Shown here in pieces: positions 44,511 through 54,694 of a stretch of 64,000 nt of DNA (its first letter is position 1; each line of letters opens with the position of its first letter). Location of the stretch: contig NZ_JAHLOD010000001.1 in assembly GCF_018917145.1 (NCBI RefSeq), positions 62,001 through 126,000 on the forward strand, read 5' to 3'. The notes beneath the pieces are model-generated. The model made no database searches. It saw nothing but the letters and a program-made list of their open reading frames with translations, and had not been told where the DNA came from. The translations under genes were made by a program, and so were the position numbers. The stretch comes from Clostridium bornimense. Its GTDB lineage: Bacteria; Bacillota; Clostridia; Clostridiales; Clostridiaceae.

Positions 44511-44539
44511 TAAATTGAAAATTAATTTATATTAAACTT

Positions 44540-45916
44540 CTATCTTTTAAGGTTAACTAACTCTTGTAATATTTCGTCCCCTGTTGTTATCATTTTACTA
44601 CTTGCTTGGAATGCTCTACTTGCAACTATCATTTCTGTAAATTGTTCTGATAAATCTACATTAGACATTTCTAAATAACCATTTAAGGCAGAACCGAATC
44701 CTGCAGAGTTATCATTTATTTCATCACAACCTGTAGCACTTCTTACAACTGCATCTCCTGAGTTTGATGAAACAGAATATAAGTTATTTCCTTGCTTCTC
44801 TAATCCAGCTGGGTTTTTAAAAGATGCCATAGCTATTTGACCAAAAACAGTAACTCTACCGTCTTCAAGAACTCCCTTAACTACTCCGTCTTTTTCTATA
44901 GAATAGTTTCTTATCTTCTTATCTGATTCTGCATATACAACTAAGTTAAAAGAATCCTTTTTGGCAGCATTCACATCAGTTTGAACTCCAGTATAATTAT
45001 CTAAACCATTGATAGTAATACCTAAGTCAGCTAATGTAGTTTCTTTTCCATCTACAGTTAATCCTGTTTTTGCAGTTTTATAACTATTAGCATCATCTAT
45101 ACTTACAGGAGTATTACCATTTACAGATATCATATATTTTTTACTTTCTGCATTAAATGATACAGTGATATTTAAATCACCATCATATTTATATGAACCA
45201 TCTGTTGACACAGTAATTGGATTTACATCTGCAACCTTTCCTGATCCTGTATAGGACATTTCCATGTTTTTATAATTACTAGCTGAGACATGAACTGTAT
45301 CTGTGATTTTTAATGGCACTAAATTATCTGAAGAAGCTACTATCCCCTTATTAGAATTTGAATTTACAAAATTACAAGTACCATTACTTGAATAATCTAT
45401 ACTTGATACATTACCACCTTTTTCTGATAATGGATATCCCATAACTCTATATCCATCTGAAGTTAATAAATTTCCTTCTGAATCTAATGCAAAAGAACCA
45501 TCTCTAGTATAACTTACTTCTAGACCATTTCCTGCTCCCATTGTATGATATGTAGAATCTACACTAACACTAGACTCATTAGATGATGGTGTTGCACCTC
45601 TAGCTACTATAAAGAACCCCTCTCCATCTACTGCTACATCAAGACTACTTCCTGTTGTTTGTAAATTACCTTGTGCCATATTGGTTACTATTGAACCTAC
45701 TTGTACCCCAAGTCCAATTTGTGATGCATTAGTACCCCCAACACTATATCCTGGTGCTGATGAACTATTTAAAGTTTGACTTAATGCATCTTTAAAATTA
45801 ACCCTTTGAGACTTAAACGCTGTTGTTCCTACATTTGCTATATTATTCCCAATAACATCTAGCTTAGTTTGATTTGCCTTTAATCCCGTTATACCTGAAT
45901 ACATACTTTTTATCAT
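44540..45916 (-). CDS. flgE: flagellar hook protein FlgE
   Basis: Structural subunit of the hook. It has 458 residues from the ATG at 45916 (MIKSMYSGITGLKANQTKLD), preceded by GGAGGGGAAG; an ATG 18 bp upstream is less well placed. N-terminal motif DVIGNNIANVGTTAFKSQRV, then a variable beta-rich middle (about 140-370) and the C-terminal SNVDLSEQFTEMIVASRAFQ followed by ASSKMITTGDEILQELVNL. It follows flgD and the TIGR02530-type gene and is separated from flbD by the repeat. Confidence 0.95.
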   Translation of the reverse strand: MIKSMYSGITGLKANQTKLDVIGNNIANVGTTAFKSQRVNFKDALSQTLNSSSAPGYSVGGTNASQIGLGVQVGSIVTNMAQGNLQTTGSSLDVAVDGEGFFIVARGATPSSNESSVSVDSTYHTMGAGNGLEVSYTRDGSFALDSEGNLLTSDGYRVMGYPLSEKGGNVSSIDYSSNGTCNFVNSNSNKGIVASSDNLVPLKITDTVHVSASNYKNMEMSYTGSGKVADVNPITVSTDGSYKYDGDLNITVSFNAESKKYMISVNGNTPVSIDDANSYKTAKTGLTVDGKETTLADLGITINGLDNYTGVQTDVNAAKKDSFNLVVYAESDKKIRNYSIEKDGVVKGVLEDGRVTVFGQIAMASFKNPAGLEKQGNNLYSVSSNSGDAVVRSATGCDEINDNSAGFGSALNGYLEMSNVDLSEQFTEMIVASRAFQASSKMITTGDEILQELVNLKR

Positions 45917-45998
45917 TTTTTTCTTCCCCTCCACTAATCACTTCGATGATTTTTTACTTCTGTCATTCAGTAAAAATTAGCCTCCTTATTAGGTCCAG

Positions 45999-46376
45999 CT
46001 ACAATAAAATCACCGAATCTACATTTGTAAATATATTTTCTTCCCCTTTCGGCATAGCTGTAATTATAGTTCTATTTTTAATAGATGCTACAAATGCTAA
46101 ATCCTTATACAAAATAACCGAATCAGTTGCCCCTTTATCTTTTGCTTTATCAAAAGCATCACTTAGTTTTCCCATATCTTCATCAGATAGTGTTATATTT
46201 CTTTCAGCAAGTCTCACATTAGCATGTTTTGATATATTAATATCTTTCTTTAATTTCGAATTTAATATATCGCTAAAAGATGTTTTACTAACATCTCTAT
46301 TTACAGTAGTTCTATTACTACCTATATCTAATGGATTTACTGAAACAATATTTCCATTTACAATTCTATAAGTCAT
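45999..46376 (-). CDS. TIGR02530-type flagellar operon protein
   Basis: Member of a small uncharacterised family found between flgD and flgE in Firmicutes. It has 125 residues. An unstructured N-terminal third (about 1-45) is followed by SKHANVRLAERNITLSDEDM, LSDAFDKAKDKGATDSVILY and AFVASIKNRTIITAMPKGE, the conserved core, and it ends in FTNVDSVILL. The ATG shares one base with the flgD stop (TAATG). A role in hook assembly is inferred from the constant position. Confidence 0.88.
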   Translation of the reverse strand: MTYRIVNGNIVSVNPLDIGSNRTTVNRDVSKTSFSDILNSKLKKDINISKHANVRLAERNITLSDEDMGKLSDAFDKAKDKGATDSVILYKDLAFVASIKNRTIITAMPKGEENIFTNVDSVILL

Positions 46377-47059
46377 TAACTTTCCTTATTGTTTTCAACT
46401 TTACTATCTTCAGTTTTTTCTCCATTAAAGGCATTAGGATCCTTGACACCTATGATATTTTTAATTCCTACTGTAGTTTCTGTAGTCTTTCCATCTTTTT
46501 CATACTGAATCTTAGCATAAATTCCATCATATCCATTAATAACTTGAATAACCTTACCTTCTAAGAAATTATCATTAGAATCCATTAAGTTTGTGATTAC
46601 AGTTTGTCCAAGATATTTTTGAGAATCCACTAAAGTATCCCCATTTACAACTTCTTTTATATCACTAACTTTAAATTCGGTATCTTCATATCCTTCTAGT
46701 ACCACAGTAGTTTCGCTACCACGTCTACTAACATATAATACTGTCCCTGATATTGGTGTATTATTATCATCTACATATTTTGTCATAACAAATTTACCAA
46801 CCATATTAGTAGCACTCATATATGACATTGTTTCATTTAAATTCGTCATTTGTTCAAGAGATGTAAATTGTGCCAATTGAGATACATATGCAGTTGAATC
46901 TACAGGCTCTGTAGGATCTTGATTTGCTAATTGAGCTGCAAGTATCTTTACAAAAGAATTTTTATCTAAATCATTAGTCGTTGTTACTATTTTTGTACCG
47001 TTAGAGGTCTTTCCAGTATTTAATGTGTCCACTGTACCTGCTAAACTTAAATTTGCCAT
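46376..47059 (-). CDS. flgD: flagellar hook-capping protein FlgD
   Basis: Scaffold that caps the growing hook and is absent from the finished structure. It has 227 residues. The conserved N-terminal part is LDKNSFVKILAAQLANQDPT with PVDSTAYVSQLAQFTSLEQM; the rest is a beta-rich domain (about 80-190) and an acidic tail. It is 12 bp after fliK and overlaps the following gene by 1 bp. Confidence 0.95.
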   Translation of the reverse strand: MANLSLAGTVDTLNTGKTSNGTKIVTTTNDLDKNSFVKILAAQLANQDPTEPVDSTAYVSQLAQFTSLEQMTNLNETMSYMSATNMVGKFVMTKYVDDNNTPISGTVLYVSRRGSETTVVLEGYEDTEFKVSDIKEVVNGDTLVDSQKYLGQTVITNLMDSNDNFLEGKVIQVINGYDGIYAKIQYEKDGKTTETTVGIKNIIGVKDPNAFNGEKTEDSKVENNKES

Positions 47060-47071
47060 ATTTCCCCTCCC

Positions 47072-48358
47072 CTATGCAAGCATATCTATATTAGAATAAG
47101 TTTCATCACTTATTTCTTCAATCACATCATCATCTACACTAATAAATGACGATCCATTACTTCTTTGGAAGTTATTCTTCTCATTACCTTCCTTATTTTT
47201 TTCGCCATACTGACTATTATTCATATAAGTTAAATCAAAACTTTCTACTTTAAATTCATCTAGTATCCTATTCATTTCTTCTATTTTTGCTGCTAATAAA
47301 TTGTAGGTATCAGCATTATTAGTAGTGACATTAGCTTTCATAACACCTTTATCCATTGAAAGTGAAATTACTACTTCTCCTAAACTTCTAGGAACTACTT
47401 TAAGTACAATCTCTTTCACTGACTCATCTCTCATGTATTTCACAGACTTTATTACATCTTCAATCATATTAGTCTTATTTGTTATAAGTGGTGCTGATTC
47501 CTTTACATCTTTTAAAGGTTCAAATACCATTTTAGGAACTTGTACTAAGGTTCCTTCATTTTTCACATCGGTATTTTCTTCTATCAATGATGTAAGAAAA
47601 GTATCTTCTTTATCTAATCCTTCTTGACTTTTTTCTTCACTACTAGCTTCACTATTTTTAGCATCAAAACTTGTACTTCTGTTTTCTTCCTTTGTAGTAT
47701 CAGTCACTGTAGTTTTAATTTCCAAAATCTCATTATTATCAGTATTAGATTCTTTATCTATATTAGTTTTAATAAAGTTTATAAGTTCTTTGGGAGATTC
47801 TATCTCACTACTACTTTCTTTTACTGACTCTAACAAGTTTTTAAGCGTTTTTTCATCTATAGATGAATCACTTTTTAATAATTCCATAATATCAGCCATA
47901 AAAGTTTCTTTTTTACCTTCTTTTACAACTTCATTATTACCTATTTCAGTAGAATTATAACTTGAAACAAAATCAATAAGCATAGTTTTAGTCTCTTCTG
48001 AAAAGAGTTCATTTTCATTGATTATCTTTTCATATTTACCCTCTACATTTACTTCAGTATCTAAAAGTAAAGACATTAATTCTTCTATAACTTCATCTTC
48101 TTTGTTATCAATTTCTTTATTTTCTACCTTTTCTTCTACAACTTTTTTATCTTTACTATTTTTTGTCTTTGAAGTATTTTTTATGGTAGAATCTACTTCT
48201 TTACTATCGTCATTTTTAACACTTTTACTTTTAATGTTTAGACATTCTTTAAAACTATTCTCTTTAACATTTAAGTTTTTTACTGCAGTATTTTCTACAG
48301 AATTTGTATTACTTACATTACCTGTAAAGCTCGCTATAATATTCCCTATTTTCCTCAC
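47072..48358 (-). CDS. fliK: flagellar hook-length control protein FliK
   Basis: Secreted ruler that sets hook length and triggers the FlhB switch. It has 428 residues. It is low-complexity and rich in K, E, S, D and N over about 25-290, as usual for FliK. The conserved C-terminal domain (about 310-390) contains VLKVVPRSLGEVVISLSMDK, VTTNNADTYNLLAAKIEEMN and LDEFKVESFDLTYM. The start is GTG (48358), overlapping the fliJ stop as GTGA and preceded by AAAGGGG. Confidence 0.92.
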   Translation of the reverse strand: MRKIGNIIASFTGNVSNTNSVENTAVKNLNVKENSFKECLNIKSKSVKNDDSKEVDSTIKNTSKTKNSKDKKVVEEKVENKEIDNKEDEVIEELMSLLLDTEVNVEGKYEKIINENELFSEETKTMLIDFVSSYNSTEIGNNEVVKEGKKETFMADIMELLKSDSSIDEKTLKNLLESVKESSSEIESPKELINFIKTNIDKESNTDNNEILEIKTTVTDTTKEENRSTSFDAKNSEASSEEKSQEGLDKEDTFLTSLIEENTDVKNEGTLVQVPKMVFEPLKDVKESAPLITNKTNMIEDVIKSVKYMRDESVKEIVLKVVPRSLGEVVISLSMDKGVMKANVTTNNADTYNLLAAKIEEMNRILDEFKVESFDLTYMNNSQYGEKNKEGNEKNNFQRSNGSSFISVDDDVIEEISDETYSNIDMLA

Positions 48359-48792
48359 CCCCTTTCAGTATTTCTAATAAATCCATACAAAGCAAATTCA
48401 TCATTATTTTTTTGCTCTATAGCTTGTACCTCTTTAACATATTCTAAATACTTATTTTCTCTTAATTTTTCCACTGCTTGTCTATCCCTTTGTTTATCTA
48501 TTAATTCTTTTCTTTTTTCTTCTACTGCTATGGTCTTATTTTTAAGATTTATTTTTTCTTCTGCTATCCTTTTATCTAGAAAATTCATATAATTATTGAC
48601 TATTTTATATTCTAGAATTGAAGTGCAATTTTTATTTTGAGAAGTTTCCCTATACTTCTCCTCTAAACTTTGCAACTCTTCTTCTACTTTTAACTTCTCA
48701 TCTTGAGCATTTTTAAAGCTTCTTTTACTTTCATCCTCTAAGCTTCTTCTTATTTCCAATAACTTTTCTAATCTAAAATGAAACTTTTCCAT
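48355..48792 (-). CDS. fliJ: flagellar export protein FliJ
   Basis: Coiled-coil stalk of the export ATPase, linking FliI to FlhA. It has 145 residues, almost all predicted as two long helices. FHFRLEKLLEIRRSLEDESK at the start and a high K and E content are typical. It is 16 bp after fliI and overlaps fliK by 4 bp. The call rests on coiled-coil form, length and position, because FliJ sequence is poorly conserved. Confidence 0.9.
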   Translation of the reverse strand: MEKFHFRLEKLLEIRRSLEDESKRSFKNAQDEKLKVEEELQSLEEKYRETSQNKNCTSILEYKIVNNYMNFLDKRIAEEKINLKNKTIAVEEKRKELIDKQRDRQAVEKLRENKYLEYVKEVQAIEQKNNDEFALYGFIRNTERG

Positions 48793-48808
48793 ATAAACTT
48801 TCCTCCAT

Positions 48809-50119
48809 TTAAACAGAAATACTTTTCGCTAATTTTTCCTTAATTTCTTCAAATGAATTACTCTCATCAATACCTTGCTTTAAAAATTTTAGAATTGAAT
48901 CATGACATTCAATTGCCTTATCTATATTAGGATTACTTCCTTTTACATATGCGCCTATATTTATCAAGTCTTCTGAATTTTCATAAGTTGCTAAAAGATC
49001 TCGAAATCTTGATGCATTGCTTTTATGCTCTTTATCAGCTATCTCACTCATAAGTCTCGATACTGACTTTAACACTTCTATAGCTGGATAATGATTTTTA
49101 GCAGCAAGAGCTCTTGATAATACTATGTGACCATCCAGAATCCCTCTTACAGCATCTGCTATTGGTTCATTGAAGTCATCACCATCAACTAACACAGTAT
49201 AAAAAGCTGTTATAGATCCTTTATCACTAGTTCCAGCTCTCTCCATAAGCTTTGGTAACATAGAAAAAACTGATGGTGTATACCCCTTAGTTGCTGGTGG
49301 TTCCCCTATAGCAAGACCTATCTCTCTTTGAGCCATTGCAAATCTTGTAACAGAGTCCATCATAAGAATTACTTTTTTCCCTTGGTCTCTAAAATATTCT
49401 GCAATTGCTGTAGCTGTAAAAGCTCCTTTAAGTCTTACTAATGCTGATTGATCAGAAGTAGCACAAACAACAATAGATCTTTTCATTCCTTCTTCACCAA
49501 GATCACGTTCTATAAAATCTCTTACTTCTCTTCCTCTTTCTCCAATAAGCGCAATTACATTTATATCGCCTTTTGCTTCTCTTGCAATCATTCCAAGAGT
49601 TGTACTTTTCCCAACACCGGACCCTGCAAATATACCTACCCTTTGACCTTCTCCCATTGTAAGCAATCCATCTATCGCCCTTACGCCTGTAGGAAGAATG
49701 GTACTAATCCTTTTTCTTCTTAATGGATCTGGTGGCATTGCTTCTAAAGGATACATAACACCTTTTTCTCCATTTTCACCATCCAGAGGATTCCCTAAAC
49801 CATCTAATATCTTACCTAATAAATGTTCTCCACAATTAACAGAAAGAGGATGTCCCAGTGGTTCCACTTTACACCCTGGGGCTATCCCAATTAATTCACC
49901 TAATGGCATCAATATCACTGTATCTTCTTTAAATCCAACTACTTCACATTTAATAATATCTTTTTTGATATTGTATATAATACATACCTCACCAACAGCT
50001 GCCTTAATCCCCTCCGCTTCTACAGTAAGACCTATAACTCTAGATACTGTTCCTTGATACTTATAAGGATTAATTTTTTCTATCCTGCTTGCTATCTCTT
50101 GAAAATCAATATTAATCAT
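48809..50119 (-). CDS. fliI: flagellum-specific export ATPase FliI
   Basis: Hexameric ATPase that feeds substrates to the export gate; homologous to the F1 beta subunit. It has 436 residues. The P-loop is [13 protein letters not shown] (162-174) and Walker B is [17 protein letters not shown], followed by [20 protein letters not shown] and ERAG, the FliI signature region. FliH-binding N-terminal residues (about 1-20) are present. It lies in the fliF-G-H-I-J order. Confidence 0.97.
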   Translation of the reverse strand: MINIDFQEIASRIEKINPYKYQGTVSRVIGLTVEAEGIKAAVGEVCIIYNIKKDIIKCEVVGFKEDTVILMPLGELIGIAPGCKVEPLGHPLSVNCGEHLLGKILDGLGNPLDGENGEKGVMYPLEAMPPDPLRRKRISTILPTGVRAIDGLLTMGEGQRVGIFAGSGVGKSTTLGMIAREAKGDINVIALIGERGREVRDFIERDLGEEGMKRSIVVCATSDQSALVRLKGAFTATAIAEYFRDQGKKVILMMDSVTRFAMAQREIGLAIGEPPATKGYTPSVFSMLPKLMERAGTSDKGSITAFYTVLVDGDDFNEPIADAVRGILDGHIVLSRALAAKNHYPAIEVLKSVSRLMSEIADKEHKSNASRFRDLLATYENSEDLINIGAYVKGSNPNIDKAIECHDSILKFLKQGIDESNSFEEIKEKLAKSISV

Positions 50120-50130
50120 CGTTATACCTC

Positions 50131-50877
50131 TTAATAATTCTCAATTACATTTTTTATTTCATCTAAACTACTATTTAGATTAATCTCAACTTTCCCTTTT
50201 TCACCTATAATAATACCTGTGCCATCTTCTATATATTTATCTTCCACAATGTTGATTTCTACATTATGAAGCAACTTTTCCCACTCATCTTTTCTATCCA
50301 AAAGATGTGAATAGTATTTTTCATTAACTTTAATATAAAAGACTTCACCAGTTAGTGACTCCTCTAATTGAGAATATAAAATATCATCCAGTATATTTTC
50401 ATTATTAAATGCTTTAAGAAATATTTTTTCATATCCATTAACTATAAGTTTCTTTATATCATCTTTTTTACTCAATAAATATTCTTTGTATACATTATTT
50501 GCATTTAATATAATTTCATCACAACGATTCTCTGCATCATTTATAAGACTTTTGGCAACTTCTTTACCTTCTTCTATTCCTTTTTCATAACCTTCTTTAT
50601 ATGATTTCTGTCTTATAATACTTGCTTCATTTCTAGCTTTTTCTAAAATTTTATTTTTTTCTTCTTCAGCTTTTTCTAATATTAATCTACTTTCATTTTT
50701 TGCATTACAAAGCATTTCTTCAATAGCTTCATGAGGTTCTATTACCTCTTCATTCAATATATCTAATTCTTCTTTTGAAATTTCTAATTCATCGTTTAAT
50801 AGAATCTCACCTTTTGTAATAATTTCTTTCGATTCTCCGATTGAAGTATTTCTAATAACATTAGATGATAACAGCAT
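50131..50877 (-). CDS. fliH: flagellar assembly protein FliH
   Basis: Regulator that binds and tethers the FliI ATPase. It has 248 residues from the ATG at 50877, which has GGTGGAGAAG upstream; the longer reading would put more of the protein in fliG. A long charged coiled coil (about 55-120, [20 protein letters not shown], then [20 protein letters not shown]) carries the AxxxG-type repeats. The C-terminal FliH/V-type ATPase E-like domain (about 125-245) has [20 protein letters not shown] and [20 protein letters not shown]. Confidence 0.92.
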   Translation of the reverse strand: MLLSSNVIRNTSIGESKEIITKGEILLNDELEISKEELDILNEEVIEPHEAIEEMLCNAKNESRLILEKAEEEKNKILEKARNEASIIRQKSYKEGYEKGIEEGKEVAKSLINDAENRCDEIILNANNVYKEYLLSKKDDIKKLIVNGYEKIFLKAFNNENILDDILYSQLEESLTGEVFYIKVNEKYYSHLLDRKDEWEKLLHNVEINIVEDKYIEDGTGIIIGEKGKVEINLNSSLDEIKNVIENY

Positions 50878-51880
50878 CTTCTCCACCTCTAGCAATTACA
50901 ATTTCTCCACTTTCGTCTAATCTTCTTATAACAGCTAAAATTCTAGTTTGTGCCTTTTCAACATCAGCAATTCTAACTGGCCCTAAGAATTCTATATCCT
51001 CCTTCATTGAAGCAGCAGCTCTCTTTGATTGATTTCTGAAAATAGCTTCTGATACTTCTTCTGAAGATCCTTTTAATGCTAATGCTAACTCTTTTCCATC
51101 TACCTCTCTTAATATTCTTTGAATTGCTACATCATCAAGAGCAATAATATCTTCGAAGACAAACATTGATTCCTTAACTTTTTCAGCAATTTCTGGATCC
51201 TGTCTTTCAAGAGCCTCCATAATATTCTTTTCTGTACTTCTATCAACTTGATTTAATATATCAACAATTGATTGAAGTCCACCAATTGATGTAACTTCAT
51301 TTCTTACTATAGATGATAATTTCATATTTAATGTTTTTTCTACTTCTTTTATCACTGTAGGTGACGTTGTATTCATAACAGCTATTCTATACGCTACTTC
51401 CTCTTGTACCTCTTGAGGCAATTCTGCTAATATTTGAGCTGCTTTCTCTACATTTATATGACAAAGTATCAACGCTATAGTTTGTGGATGCTCATTTGAA
51501 ATAATATTTAGTAACTGTATTGAATCCGCTTTTCTAGCCAATGCAAAAGGTCTATACTGTTGGGTTTCCTCTGATACCTTATCTAAAATTTCTTTTGCTT
51601 TTTGATTTCCTAAAGCTTTACTTAAAAGATCTTTAGCATAATCAAATCCACCTTCTAGAATATAATCTTTAGCTTTATTCATTTGAATAAATTCTTCAAG
51701 TATATCTGACTTTTCTGTATTGCTTACTGTTGTAGTATTGGCAATCTCATATGTAATTCTTTGAATATCTCTTTCTGGCAATTTATTTATTATATTTGCA
51801 GAGGCTTCTGGTCCTAAAGTAATAAATAAAATTGCTGCTTTTTGAACTCCTGTTAATCCTTTTTCTTTAGCCACCATCAT
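50861..51880 (-). CDS. fliG: flagellar motor switch protein FliG
   Basis: Rotor protein that receives torque from MotA and sits on the MS ring. It has 339 residues. The N-terminal domain starts LTGVQKAAILFITLGPEASA, the middle has EHPQTIALILCHINVEKAAQ and LPQEVQEEVAYRIAVM, and the C-terminal torque helix has FEDIIALDDVAIQRILREVD followed by LALALKGSSEEV. The start is the ATG overlapping the fliF stop (TGATG); a GTG three bases upstream is also possible. Its partners FliM and FliN are not encoded in the window. Confidence 0.96.
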   Translation of the reverse strand: MMVAKEKGLTGVQKAAILFITLGPEASANIINKLPERDIQRITYEIANTTTVSNTEKSDILEEFIQMNKAKDYILEGGFDYAKDLLSKALGNQKAKEILDKVSEETQQYRPFALARKADSIQLLNIISNEHPQTIALILCHINVEKAAQILAELPQEVQEEVAYRIAVMNTTSPTVIKEVEKTLNMKLSSIVRNEVTSIGGLQSIVDILNQVDRSTEKNIMEALERQDPEIAEKVKESMFVFEDIIALDDVAIQRILREVDGKELALALKGSSEEVSEAIFRNQSKRAAASMKEDIEFLGPVRIADVEKAQTRILAVIRRLDESGEIVIARGGEDAVII

Positions 51881-53469
51881 CACCTCTCATCACTAGAAAT
51901 CCAAGATTTAATTATCTCTAATACTTGATCTGGTTTTTCCTTAGCATATTTTTTAAGTTCATCTTCTAATACCTGCTTATTATTTGGTTCATCGAAGTTT
52001 ACAGGTTTATATACTTCTGTTTTGTCTATTTCATCATCAATGACTGCATCAAGAGTATTTTCTTCTTCCTCTTCTATTTCTTCGTCATCTTTCTTCTTTC
52101 TTCTTTTTAGTAGTATTATAGTCATTAATACTACTAATGCTACAGCCGCAATACTTGAATACATTATAATTTTTTCTTTCTTTTCCTTAGCTTCAGCCTT
52201 TTTCATCTCTTTTAAAGCTTCTGCTGCTAATTCTTTTGTTTCAGAATCAAATTCTTTACCCATAACTACTGTATTTTCAACATTAGATTGTCCTATAGTC
52301 TTATTTACCACTGATTGTACATCTTCTTTTTCTACTACCCCTAAACTTGGTGTATCAATAATTACAGAAGCATATACATTTTTAACTTTTCCTGGTGCCT
52401 GAACTCTATTTTCTTCTGTCTTACCTGATGTATTATAGTTAGTTATTGATTCATAACTTGTTACTGAACTATTGTTTATAACTTCATCTTCAATTTTATT
52501 TGACATATTTTCATCAACTGGTGATTGAGATACCGCTCCATCATCACTATTATCTTTATTTATTGTTATTTGTTCACTTTCCTTTGCGGGATCCTTCTCC
52601 GTTGTAACAGAATTCTGTGTATAACTATCAAAATCCATATCTACATTAACTTTTACTTTTACTTTGCTCTTACCATATACAGGTTCTAATTGCCCCTGAA
52701 CTTTCTCTTCTAGATATTTTTCATATTTTGCTTTATCTTCTAATTGTTTTTCAACAGAACTATTTGAACTTGAACTAGAATTTCCACTCTCATCAAATAA
52801 CCCATCTGTTAACAAATTACCATTTGTATCTGCAATAGTTATATTGTTTGTTGGTAAGTTTTTAACTGACATTGATACTAAATTAACTAAAGCTCTTACT
52901 TGGCTTTCTTCTAATGTCTTACCTGCCTTTAATTTTACAACTACTGCAGCAGTTGCATTAGTAGGATCCTTAACAAAAGTAGAGTCTTCAGGCATAACTA
53001 AATTGACCTTAACATTTTCTACTTCGTCCAAATTTTTTATAGTTCTTTCTAACTCCCCTTGAACTGCTCTTTGATATTTAACAGAGAACTCTGAATCTGT
53101 AAGTCCAAACTGACTAGACTCATCAAATATCTCAAATCCAATAGATCCATTTGATAACTCAGAAGCCAAACTTAGCTTTAAAGTTCCAACTTGATCCTCT
53201 GGTACTAAAATAGAATTGCTATTATTATCTACTTTGTACTTAACACCTTTACTATCTAATGAGTCAATTATTACCTTAGAATCATTTGCATCCAAATTAG
53301 AAAACAAAGTAGTATATTTTGTTTTCAACATATGAGTACTTAGCACGGTAATAGTTGCTATAAATACTAAAGTTAAAATTACATATGCAACTTTCTTAGT
53401 AACAGATAAAGCTTTGAATTTATCTATAAATTTTCTAAAAAAACTCTTTATCTTATCCAACTTATACAC
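51880..53469 (-). CDS. fliF: flagellar MS-ring protein FliF
   Basis: Forms the membrane-embedded MS ring on which the rotor assembles. It has 529 residues. Two membrane segments lie at about 27-48 and 437-458. Between them are the ring-building motifs: SNLDANDSKVIIDSLDSKGV, LTDSEFSVKYQRAVQGELER with TIKNLDEVENVKVNLVMPED, and a Ser- and Asp-rich linker (about 225-330). The cytoplasmic tail, ENTLDAVIDDEIDKTE and LKKYAKEKPDQVLEIIKSWI, is the FliG-binding region. Confidence 0.96.
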   Translation of the reverse strand: MYKLDKIKSFFRKFIDKFKALSVTKKVAYVILTLVFIATITVLSTHMLKTKYTTLFSNLDANDSKVIIDSLDSKGVKYKVDNNSNSILVPEDQVGTLKLSLASELSNGSIGFEIFDESSQFGLTDSEFSVKYQRAVQGELERTIKNLDEVENVKVNLVMPEDSTFVKDPTNATAAVVVKLKAGKTLEESQVRALVNLVSMSVKNLPTNNITIADTNGNLLTDGLFDESGNSSSSSNSSVEKQLEDKAKYEKYLEEKVQGQLEPVYGKSKVKVKVNVDMDFDSYTQNSVTTEKDPAKESEQITINKDNSDDGAVSQSPVDENMSNKIEDEVINNSSVTSYESITNYNTSGKTEENRVQAPGKVKNVYASVIIDTPSLGVVEKEDVQSVVNKTIGQSNVENTVVMGKEFDSETKELAAEALKEMKKAEAKEKKEKIIMYSSIAAVALVVLMTIILLKRRKKKDDEEIEEEEENTLDAVIDDEIDKTEVYKPVNFDEPNNKQVLEDELKKYAKEKPDQVLEIIKSWISSDER

Positions 53470-53475
53470 TCCTTA

Positions 53476-53790
53476 CTATAGTTGCATTGATAATATTTCT
53501 TTATAAGCATCAACAAGTTTATTTCTAACCTCTACTGCTAATTGAAGAGATTCTTTTGCTTCCTCTGCTGAAATCATAACATTATGAATATCTTCTTCTT
53601 CACCATTAATAAAATTAATAGTTTTATTTTCTGATTCTACTATTTTATCGTTAACTGCCTGTATTTTTTCTCCTAAAACATCAGAAAAACTTACACTAGA
53701 TGTATTTGTATTACTTTCTTTATTATTATTTGATGCTACACTATTTACTTTGTTTAAATACTCTGTTGGTATGTATTTATTCACTATCAT
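53476..53790 (-). CDS. fliE: flagellar rod-MS-ring junction protein FliE
   Basis: Small export substrate that joins the MS ring to the rod. It has 104 residues. An Asn- and Ser-rich N-terminus (19-35) is followed by FSDVLGEKIQAVNDKIVESE and IHNVMISAEEAKESLQLAVE with VRNKLVDAYKEILSMQL, the conserved C-terminal helices. It is 14 bp after flgC and 6 bp before fliF. Confidence 0.95.
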   Translation of the reverse strand: MIVNKYIPTEYLNKVNSVASNNNKESNTNTSSVSFSDVLGEKIQAVNDKIVESENKTINFINGEEEDIHNVMISAEEAKESLQLAVEVRNKLVDAYKEILSMQL

Positions 53791-53804
53791 TTTTTCGTAT
53801 CCCC

Positions 53805-54230
53805 CTATTTACCGATTTCTAATGCTTTCAAATACATATTCTTTGTTGTACTTATTACTGTTGTATTTGCTTCATAAACTCTACTTGAAGCAATTAAATC
53901 CGCCATTTCATTCAATATATTCACATTAGGCATAGCTACATATCCATTTTCATCTGCATCTGGATGTGTAGGATCATACATTGTTTTTAAATCACTAGTA
54001 TCATCGACAATAGCAGATACCTTTACACCATTTCCATTAAAGCTGCTCTTGTTCTTTGCCGCTTTTAAATTTTCTTCAAAAACTGCTATTTTTCTTACAT
54101 AAGGACCTCCTGATTCTGTCCTCGTAGTATTTACATTTGCAACATTTGAAGCTATTGTATCCATTCTTAATCTTTCTGCCGATAATCCAGAAGAACTAAT
54201 CCGTAAAGTATTAAAAACTCCTAAAGTCAT
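53805..54230 (-). CDS. flgC: flagellar rod protein FlgC
   Basis: Proximal rod subunit. It has 141 residues. The N-terminus is [20 protein letters not shown] followed by [19 protein letters not shown], and the C-terminus [20 protein letters not shown] with [18 protein letters not shown]. The insert [20 protein letters not shown] is typical of FlgC. Second gene of the operon. Confidence 0.96.
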   Translation of the reverse strand: MTLGVFNTLRISSSGLSAERLRMDTIASNVANVNTTRTESGGPYVRKIAVFEENLKAAKNKSSFNGNGVKVSAIVDDTSDLKTMYDPTHPDADENGYVAMPNVNILNEMADLIASSRVYEANTTVISTTKNMYLKALEIGK

Positions 54231-54252
54231 ATTTTCCCTCCTATAAAGTAAA

Positions 54253-54642
54253 CTAATTTCCTCTAGCTATCTTATTCATAGCAAATCTATTATTTAACGC
54301 TGTTGTTAAAGATTCATACATCATATTATTAGCTGTTAAATTAACCATTTCTGTATCAATGTCCACATTGTTTCCATCACTTCTAGTTGATGTGCTTTTA
54401 TCAGTAATAATCCTTTCATCTCCTGATTCACTACTACTTGATATATGTTTCTCACTGCTAGTCTTTAGACTAACTGATTTTATCGTATTTTGTAAAGTAT
54501 CCTCAAAAGATACATATTTTCTCTTATAACCAGCTGTATTAATATTTGAAATATTATTAGCTATAACTCTATTTCTTAAAGCTGATACATTTAAATCATC
54601 TTTTAAAAGATTATACGCTACACTTGAAATATTATTAGACAA
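54253..54642 (-). CDS. flgB: flagellar rod protein FlgB
   Basis: Proximal rod subunit and first gene of the flagellar operon. It has 129 residues. The motif [20 protein letters not shown] (23-42) is the rod signature, and [20 protein letters not shown] is the C-terminal helix. The start is TTG (54642), placed 4 bp behind the strong GGGAGGGG site; no in-frame ATG occurs upstream in the transcript. The promoter lies at 54666-54694. Confidence 0.94.
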   Translation of the reverse strand: MSNNISSVAYNLLKDDLNVSALRNRVIANNISNINTAGYKRKYVSFEDTLQNTIKSVSLKTSSEKHISSSSESGDERIITDKSTSTRSDGNNVDIDTEMVNLTANNMMYESLTTALNNRFAMNKIARGN

Positions 54643-54665
54643 TTTTACCCCTCCCTACGTTATAC

Positions 54666-54694
54666 ATTATACACTGTTTTTTTTCTCCTTTAAA
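54666..54694 (-). promoter_or_regulatory. probable promoter of the flagellar operon
   Basis: TTTAAA (54694-54689), a 17-bp spacer and TATAAT (54671-54666), with TG one base before the -10 (GTGTATAAT). The -10 is perfect and the -35 poor. The start would be about 17 bp before the flgB TTG. No other strong promoter was seen within the 23-kb operon. Confidence 0.65.

Noticed and set aside
45874-46371. 165-codon open frame on the plus strand
   Set aside because: It is antisense to the TIGR02530-type gene and flgE start; no site or homology.
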